Source: Firmicutes bacterium UBA5496
Lineage (GTDB): Bacteria > Bacillota > Proteinivoracia > UBA4975
Assembly (NCBI GenBank): GCA_002427015.1
Contig: DIPE01000113.1
Location: forward strand, 20,219-25,630
Length of the DNA stretch: 5,412 nt
Direction of reading: 5' to 3'
Positions 4,664 to 5,412 of this stretch are shown here, in pieces (within the stretch, counting starts at the first letter, position 1; each line of letters starts with the position of its first letter). A program made the translations under genes and the position numbers. Below the pieces are notes generated by a model. It had not been told where the DNA came from and ran no database searches. It was given only the letters and a program-made list of their open reading frames with translations.

Positions 4664-5272
4664 ATGCGCATTCTAAAAACTAAACGAGTTCCTGAGACAA
4701 TTGCTCTTGCTCTCTGTATAGCAGTGTTGCTGACTGCTTGGGCGCAGGTTATTGCCCAGGAATGCAAACAAGATAAAACTCTAGAAATTAAAAAAAGCCA
4801 AAATAGCGTTGAAGAAAAACAAGTACCTTACGTTGAAGCATCAGAAGAAAAAGGAAAAAACGATGAAGCGGAAGTTAAAGCAGTAGCAGAAGAAACAATT
4901 GAAATGGAAGTAGCGGTGACTGAGGAGGAATATGATCTCCTGGCCAGAGCCGTCTACAGCGAAGCCCGGGGCGAGCCTTTCCAAGGTCAGGTTGCAATCG
5001 CTGCAGTAATCCTTAATAGAGTTGAACACAGAAATTTCCCGGACACCATCAATGATGTAATCTTCCAACCATCTGCCTTTACCGCTGTTCAGGACGGGCA
5101 ATTCTGGCTGACCCCCAATAGCACAGCCTACAAAGCAGTAGAGAAGGCATTGGAAGGTATTGATCCCAGCGGCGGCGCAATCTTCTACTATAACCCGGCT
5201 ACCGCCTCCAACCAGTGGATTCGTTCCAGACAAGTTATTACAGCTATTGGCAAGCATGTCTTTGCGATTTAA
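4664..5272 (+). CDS. Secreted SleB/CwlJ-type cell wall (spore cortex-lytic) hydrolase
   Basis: A 202-residue exported enzyme with three parts. Residues 1-31 are a signal peptide (RILKTKR, hydrophobic core IALALCIAVLLTAWA). Residues 32-85 are a Glu/Lys-rich linker. Residues 86-202 are the Hydrolase_2 (SleB/CwlJ, PF07486) domain, a lytic transglycosylase fold acting on peptidoglycan, classically the muramic-lactam cortex of germinating spores. Key motifs are ARAVYSEARGEP, with E100 at the catalytic Glu position, GQVAIAAVILNRV (108-120), FQPSAF (134-139) and AIFYYNPATASNQWIRSR (172-189). Unlike classic SleB there is no N-terminal peptidoglycan-binding repeat; the charged linker takes its place, so it could serve spores or vegetative wall turnover. 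AAGGCGGTGAT (4650-4660) is a near-consensus ribosome site for ATG 4664. The gene is monocistronic, with its own promoter and a terminator overlapping the stop. Confidence 0.9.
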   Translation: MRILKTKRVPETIALALCIAVLLTAWAQVIAQECKQDKTLEIKKSQNSVEEKQVPYVEASEEKGKNDEAEVKAVAEETIEMEVAVTEEEYDLLARAVYSEARGEPFQGQVAIAAVILNRVEHRNFPDTINDVIFQPSAFTAVQDGQFWLTPNSTAYKAVEKALEGIDPSGGAIFYYNPATASNQWIRSRQVITAIGKHVFAI

Positions 5273-5296
5273 TACTCCTTCGGGAGTATTTTTTTT
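5271..5296 (+). terminator. Intrinsic terminator of the hydrolase gene
   Basis: AATACTCC (5271-5278), a TTCG tetraloop, then GGAGTATT (5283-5290) and an uninterrupted T-run to 5296. The stem starts within the TAA stop codon. This is a textbook terminator with a stable tetraloop. Confidence 0.95.
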
Positions 5297-5340
5297 GATT
5301 CGACTATATTATTTAATCGTAAATCGTTAGCTGAAAATAG

Positions 5341-5373
5341 AAAAAATCCGAGCTTAGAATAACCAAACTCGGA
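5341..5373 (-). terminator. Intrinsic terminator downstream of the tRNA gene
   Basis: On the minus strand TCCGAG (5373-5368) pairs with CTCGGA (5352-5347). The inner five positions also pair through two A-U, one G-C and two G-U contacts around a five-base loop. TTTTTT follows at 5346-5341. It begins 17 bases after the tRNA CCA end. Confidence 0.85.
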
Positions 5374-5390
5374 AATCCTTATATATTATT

Positions 5391-5412
5391 TGGTGCCGGA
5401 GGCCGGACTCGA
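5391..5412 (-). tRNA. 3' end of a tRNA gene, probably tRNA-Leu, cut by the window edge
   Basis: Read on the minus strand from the edge, the sequence is the T-loop remainder TCGAGT, the T-stem 3' arm CCGGC, the acceptor 3' arm CTCCGGC, the discriminator A and an encoded CCA. The matching 5' acceptor arm outside the window should be GCCGGAG. That start with discriminator A is typical of bacterial tRNA-Leu, but the anticodon is not visible, so the amino acid is an inference. A terminator follows directly, so this is the last or only tRNA of its transcript. Confidence 0.88.

Noticed and set aside
4841..5257. Minus-strand 138-codon frame opposite the hydrolase gene
   Set aside because: It ends in a phenylalanine/cysteine-rich shadow of the Glu/Lys linker, and the plus-strand domain is unmistakable.

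Overview
The window looks like chromosomal DNA of a spore-forming, low-to-mid GC Firmicute, probably a clostridial or Desulfotomaculum/Moorella-like lineage. The clues are strong AGGAGG-type ribosome sites, sigma-A-like promoters, short hairpin/T-run terminators, a SleB/CwlJ-type spore cell-wall hydrolase, a TipAS-type MerR regulator and an HTH-Uma2 protein. The lineage is inferred from gene style and not proven. GC content is uneven: 60-base lines counted by eye give about 63-65% in the transporter and Uma2 genes, and about 43% in the toxin-antitoxin module and the linker of the hydrolase.

Layout. 1-64 (minus): the first 21 codons of a gene running off the left edge, with a TTG start and strong SD, possibly an M14/DUF2817-type peptidase. 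80-1519 (minus): a YfcC/DcuC-family membrane transporter, 15 bases upstream of that gene and probably in the same operon. 1639-2286 (plus): a complete type II toxin-antitoxin operon (Phd/YefM antitoxin, RelE/ParE toxin) with its own promoter. It is followed by a strong bidirectional terminator shared with the converging MerR gene. A 19-base near-identical direct repeat flanks the module. 2392-3156 (minus): a MerR activator with a TipAS drug-sensing domain, whose MerR-type dyad operator lies in its own promoter. 3210-3550: an intergenic stretch holding a probable gene tail with its own terminator (minus) and the control region of the next gene. 3550-4299 (plus): an HTH domain fused to a Uma2 (DUF820) PD-(D/E)xK nuclease domain. 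4300-4663: a terminator, a possible 56-codon minus-strand ORF and the promoter of the next gene. 4664-5272 (plus): a secreted SleB/CwlJ hydrolase with its own terminator. 5391-5412 (minus): the 3' end of a tRNA gene, probably tRNA-Leu, followed by its terminator.

No single pathway unites these genes. They are independent units: a transporter/peptidase-like operon, a TA module, a one-gene drug-responsive regulator, an HTH-nuclease and a spore or cell-wall enzyme. The most unusual points are the self-contained HTH-Uma2 gene with an inverted repeat over its own candidate promoter, the two small unrecognised minus-strand coding stretches flanking that gene, and the direct repeat around the TA module. 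I saw no CRISPR array, complete insertion sequence, riboswitch or phage gene.
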